Assembly: GCA_028875575.1 (NCBI GenBank)
Contig: JAPPDF010000054.1
Coordinates: forward strand, 1 to 64,000
Length of the DNA: 64,000 nt
Reading direction: 5' to 3'
Source of the DNA: Acidobacteriota bacterium
GTDB lineage: Bacteria > Acidobacteriota > Terriglobia > Versatilivoradales > Versatilivoraceae
The translations under genes and the position numbers were made by a program. This document shows positions 63,157 to 64,000 of the stretch, piece by piece (the stretch's first letter is position 1; every line of letters starts with the position of its first letter). The notes under the pieces were generated by a model, which did no database searches, had not been told where the DNA came from, and saw only the letters and a program-made list of their open reading frames with translations.

Positions 63157-64000
63157 CTAATAGGGCGACACCTCGCCCGGCGGGCGGGTCTTCCAGCGGC
63201 GGTGAACCCAGAGCCATTGATCCGGGTGTTGTTTGACCAGGCCTTCCAGGATCTTGTTGAAGCGGGCCGTGTTCTCCACGATGTCGGCACGGGTGTCGCC
63301 CGTCTGGACGATCTCGACCGGCGGCTCAAAGTGGAGTCGATGGATCTTGCGGGTGCTGTCCCAGATGAGCACGCCTGGAATGACGGTGGCTCCCGTTCGC
63401 AATGCCAGGGCGGCCAGGACCGTGGTGGTGCAGGCCGGCAGGCCGAAGTAATCCACAAAGACCCCCGCGTCGCGGGTGGTGTTCTGATCGATCAGGATGC
63501 CGACCCCTTCGTTCCGTTTCAGGGTCCTGAGCATTTCCCTCAAGGAGTCTTTCTTACGAATGACCTGATTGCCGGAAGCCGTTCGGTAGGCGTTGACCAG
63601 ACGGTCCACGTAGGGATTGTCGATCGGCCGCACCACGAATTTCAGCGGGTGGCCATAGAGCGCATGGGCAAAGGGACACAGCTCCCAGGCTCCGTAGTGG
63701 GCAGTCAGAAAAAGGGTGCCGTTGCCCCGGCGAAGAGATTCGGCGAAATGGTCAAAGCCGTCATAGACCACCACCCGGGAAATATTGTCACGGTTGAGCC
63801 TGGGCAGCCTTGCAAATTCGACCAGCAATCTTCCAAAGTTCTGAAAGACTCCCCGAACCACGGCCTTGGTCTGTTCGGAGGTCCAGTCGGGAAAGGCCAG
63901 GTTCAGGTTTCGGGTTGCGGTGCGGCGGAGATGGCCCAGGCTCCGATGGGCCAGGGTGGCAACTCCCCGGGCCAGACACAGGGCAACCCCACGGGGGAGA
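63157..64000 (-). CDS. lpxL: LpxL/HtrB-family lipid A acyltransferase (5' end outside window)
   Basis: 281 codons run to the window edge without a start of their own; the reading frame continues past 63861 with LPRGVALCLARGVATLAHRS and RNLNLAFPDW, the usual N-terminal region. The catalytic HX4E motif is 'LTAHYGAWEL'. 'GVGILIDQNTTRDAGVFVDYFG' and the C-terminal 'PDQWLWVHRRWKTRPPG' are conserved in lauroyl/myristoyl transferases. It adds a secondary acyl chain to lipid A at the inner membrane and is cotranscribed with lpxB. Confidence 0.92.
   Translation of the reverse strand, partial: LPRGVALCLARGVATLAHRSLGHLRRTATRNLNLAFPDWTSEQTKAVVRGVFQNFGRLLVEFARLPRLNRDNISRVVVYDGFDHFAESLRRGNGTLFLTAHYGAWELCPFAHALYGHPLKFVVRPIDNPYVDRLVNAYRTASGNQVIRKKDSLREMLRTLKRNEGVGILIDQNTTRDAGVFVDYFGLPACTTTVLAALALRTGATVIPGVLIWDSTRKIHRLHFEPPVEIVQTGDTRADIVENTARFNKILEGLVKQHPDQWLWVHRRWKTRPPGEVSPY

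Overview
The window is 64 kb of GC-rich bacterial DNA from a Gram-negative, LPS-making organism (lpxB, a lauroyl-transferase-type lpxL homologue, an outer-membrane beta-barrel). NHL-repeat proteins with the 'SGDGGPA' signature, the DUF1501/PSD1 planctomycete-cytochrome pair, LysW-carrier amino-acid biosynthesis, DUF1326, UPF0182 and many carboxypeptidase-regulatory-like secreted proteins together suggest an Acidobacteriota-type genome. This is inferred from gene content; no 16S gene is present. Coding density is high, but several 250-750 bp spacers are packed with short non-autonomous repeats.

Layout. 1-3.7 kb: tail of one secreted adhesin-like protein, a broken NHL fragment and a 1035-aa NHL/FN3/TIG protein. 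3.8-8.5 kb: DUF1501 + PSD1 cytochrome pair. 8.6-10.7 kb: repeat-rich spacer, an orphan RHH antitoxin, a vapBC locus with an internal deletion and an ICMT-like methyltransferase. 10.7-15.4 kb: LysW-carrier operon lysW-lysX-lysY/argC-(two secreted proteins)-lysZ on the minus strand, with a hairpin/T-tract between lysW and lysX. 15.8-17.2 kb: DacB-type PBP. 17.2-20 kb: repeats, then DUF5752 and a TreT-like glycosyltransferase separated by a MITE. 20-26 kb: UPF0182, MscS, nth, NUDIX, uridine-kinase-like. 26-26.7 kb: repeat island. 26.9-30.9 kb: Tat-exported molybdenum hydroxylase operon plus a small Cys-rich protein. 31-36 kb: DUF1326, secreted proteins, inositol-phosphate synthase, di-haem peroxidase lipoprotein.

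36.3-50 kb is the most distinctive block: a HAD-like/fatty-acyl reductase fusion, a second thioester-reductase-like SDR, a polysaccharide pyruvyl transferase-like protein, two AMP-forming acyl ligases, an enoyl-CoA hydratase homologue, a stand-alone acyl carrier protein, a lipid kinase, a PlsC acyltransferase and, on the other strand, an aldehyde dehydrogenase. Together these can activate a fatty acid, load it on CoA/ACP, reduce it, and acylate and phosphorylate a glycerolipid. They look like a dispersed lipid (possibly ether- or alkyl-lipid) pathway. A selenocysteine tRNA gene (anticodon TCA) lies just upstream of the aldehyde dehydrogenase.

50-64 kb: NUDIX-like protein, a truncated alpha-galactosidase-like lipoprotein beside a mazEF pair, OMP, ferredoxin-NADP reductase, a second MazF-type pair with a perfect -10 box, a GAF-GAF-ANTAR regulator, a vapBC pair whose toxin lacks its first catalytic Asp, an M1-peptidase-like protein lacking the zinc-binding histidines, two abutting MITEs, and lpxB/lpxL. 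Recurrent themes are toxin-antitoxin loci in different states of decay, enzyme folds with missing catalytic residues, and at least five families of intergenic repeats.
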